64,000 bases of DNA, taken from the NCBI GenBank assembly GCA_002633025.1, contig NMRB01000007.1, positions 1-64,000 of the forward strand, read 5' to 3'. The DNA is from Notospermus geniculatus (taxonomy: Eukaryota; Nemertea; Pilidiophora; Heteronemertea; Lineidae). The notes under the pieces were generated by a model. The model did not search any database and was not told the origin of the DNA. It was given only the letters and a program-made list of their open reading frames with translations. A program made the translations under genes and the position numbers. Positions 61,666 through 64,000 of this stretch are shown here, one piece after another. Numbering within the stretch: position 1 is the stretch's first letter; every line of letters begins with the position of its first letter.

Positions 61666-64000
61666 GTACCTGCCGATCTCATGCCAGATTACAACGTGTG
61701 TGGTATGCTTTCTAACACCCTGTAGGCCTGCATACATGAAAATGATAAGCCTATATTTCTCAGAAACACAAAATAGGGATTTTTATGACTCGACCCCACA
61801 GATTGCCAAATCTGTCATGATTATACACACCAACCATCTACACCACAAAATATGACCTTTTCATTGTAAGAGAGGAACATTCCAATCAATTCATAATGGC
61901 CGCCACTCCACAGCTCTCTCTGGAGAGAAGGTTGTCAATGTGTGTGTCTGTGCAGCCATGAGGAGCCCACCTACATAAATGTTCTAGACTTGCATAATAA
62001 ATAACAGATTTTTCACGTTTAGAAGACAAGAATGTGACTCATCCTACACAATTTAGTGCACGGCATCTCTTCTCTATCATGGAACCCACTTTAAAGCTTC
62101 CTAATGTACTAGTACTCTCCAAGTACGGTACATGGACTTGAGGATTGAGGCACAGCACTTTCAGACACATTCAACTAATTAGAGGGACAATGACAGACTA
62201 TGTTGCAATGAGAATGGACAATATGCACATCCTTTACATAACACTAACAGCAACTGATTGCAGAGTCAATACCAGTAGATAATGGAGTCATCCATGTAGG
62301 CCTACTATCAGTATGGTACCAGCAGTAACATTATTTTTTATCTCAACATGCAGAGCTGTTGACCATGATATGGCATGGCCTGTGGTTCCCCATGACATAT
62401 AACATTTTTCATCATTAACCTCGTAACCTAGATCCATACAAATTGATTCCAAATGTCAGACCACAAATGACACAATTTTCCTCCATTTTTTTCTTGATTC
62501 ATCACAAGAGGCAGGCCAAGCCTGTGTTATTCATGATTTTACATCCTGAAGCTGTTCCAAACTGAAATAGTATTGGTTTACTAACTCATTGATGGGATGC
62601 TGAGGTGACCTTCAGCCAGACGAATCTCATCTGGTTGAAGCTCACTTGAGAATCGATGCCCTTGAGATGACTTTCAACAAAGTTCTTTTAAATCACAAAA
62701 TGAGATGAAATGAACATTACAGCCAGTATATCAACAGTGGCAGTGAACAAAATGAATGACAATGACAATATGGTGTAAAGGAGGGAATTTCAATTCATTA
62801 TCTTCCAACTCCAGGGCTCAGAATAACAGCAATACTACTACAACCAAACTTGGTCAGAAGGTGTCTCAGACATCTACATCTACCTAGTGTAGCACATATA
62901 GAAACAGACAGAATGTTGACACAGGACTGGGTGAAATGACTTGAGGATGGAAAGGGTTAGTTGGAAATGAAAGGCATTGGGGTGGGGTGGGGTGGGGGGT
63001 CACTGAAATTTTGCCAAGTACTGTATGTTTGACACAATGGAACACAATAAATAAGTACACGTTTCCCACATTTTGAAGATGAATTTATTCAGCATAAATA
63101 TTCAATATGTGATCTGTTGCTCCAGTAATTGATTTAGAATCGTTCAAATCAAATATCAATGGCAGCAACAGCCAAACAAGTAAATCAGCAAATCTTACAA
63201 CAACCAGAGGGTCAAAGGAGCACAAGACCATCCGTTTTCATTGTTGAACATCTTTATTGTGGCATCGAGTCTTCTCAGACATCATGGTTATACTGAGCCG
63301 AATATCTGTGCATTCTGCTTGGCCTAGAATGAAGCAGGCTATGTAGGCCTAGTCTAGCTTTGCCTGGCCATGGTTATGGCAGGCTCCAGATCCTGTGACT
63401 GGGAGGCCAGTCAGCAACTAATTATAGGCCTAGATCTTATTCATCACACTTTCTCAGCAACCCACTTGCCTTATCGGTAGGCCCTATCTTCTATGACAAG
63501 ATAGCGATAGACCTAGCCTAGGCTACTGCTTAACAAACTTGGAAATCACACAGTCACAGTGACAGTGTGATTGACTGCCCCTGCAACATCAATCATCATG
63601 CTAACCGGAACCCTGCTGTATGAAGTAGGCCTAGCTTAGCTGCCATGGCACCTGCCATACAGGCCTAATTAGTCATGCATGATACGACAGTTGACACCAG
63701 ACCTGCCAAGGGTGTTCTGATACCTTGCTGGAGCATGGGCAAGATTTTGCTGGAGAATGGGCCATTTTGAGGTTCCCTTGCTTGAGCATCTGAAACATGA
63801 TCAACTTTCAAATATTTGCACAACACGGCGCATAGGCCTAATGTCCTTCATTCAGCATGTTCAGCGAAGGGCAGCGATTGGTCAGATAGCATTGGCAGTA
63901 AAACACTGATTACAGAATCAAACCGCAGATGGTGCGAGCGCTGACTGAGCAGACGATAGGCCTAGTCAGCAAAGGCGGTTGGTTGGAAAACACGGTTTGT
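61666..64000. other. No gene recognised; minus-strand poly(A) signal possible
   Basis: AT-rich with many AGGCCTA motifs. TTTATT at 63084-63089 would read AATAAA on the minus strand and could end a gene lying to the right. A G-rich stretch (GGGGTGGGGTGGGGTGGGG) is near 62980. Confidence 0.4.

Overview
The window is genomic DNA of an animal, most likely a marine invertebrate bilaterian. The genes are split by GT-AG introns. Intergenic DNA is rich in tRNA-derived SINEs, short inverted-repeat DNA transposons and minisatellites, and short palindromes such as AGGCCT and TACATGTA recur throughout. I cannot fix the phylum: echinoderm, hemichordate, amphioxus and lophotrochozoan all remain possible. 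One long gap (11041-11693) and four isolated N bases (14151, 35146, 54815, 60643) show a draft assembly. Three of the isolated Ns lie within or at the edge of near-identical duplications, so some duplications may be two haplotypes placed side by side.

Layout. (1) 1-3.4 kb: repeats, including a near-perfect 200-bp palindrome and a SINE whose tail has grown into a minisatellite. (2) 3.4-9.0 kb, plus strand: the 3' part of a NO VEIN-like gene ending in a DUF3883 (NOV C-terminal, PD-(D/E)XK-like) domain. Its large first visible exon is present twice in tandem, and a frame shift sits near 5.3 kb. (3) 9-18 kb: minisatellite, gap, an unidentified open exon (11.8 kb), transposon remnants, a possible terminal exon at 17.6 kb and a poly(A) signal at 17.9 kb. 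(4) 18.5-39.7 kb, minus strand: a complete ANKRD11/ANKRD12-type gene. I reconstructed eleven coding exons with consistent phases, giving a 1380-residue protein with N-terminal ankyrin repeats, a charged middle and the conserved C-terminal block. Introns carry minisatellites and an 0.77-kb foldback. (5) 44.5-50.8 kb, plus strand: one intact coding exon for a 1629-residue protein derived from a pogo/Tigger transposase. It has two CENP-B-type helix-turn-helix domains, a DDE domain lacking two of three catalytic acids, and a 1.1-kilo-residue acidic tail with many sumoylation-like sites. It looks like a domesticated gene. (6) 53.2-56.5 kb and 59.5-61.7 kb: two tandem duplications. The first carries an unidentified pair of open exons on the minus strand. 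In the second, one copy holds a MITE and the other the empty site. (7) 61.7-64 kb: no gene recognised.

The three main genes are not an operon. The ANKRD11/12-like gene (chromatin/transcription cofactor by family) and the transposase-derived gene diverge from a 4-5 kb interval. The window also holds non-autonomous elements with pogo-like ends, so a pogo-derived DNA-binding protein sits near candidate ancestral targets. That link is inference only.
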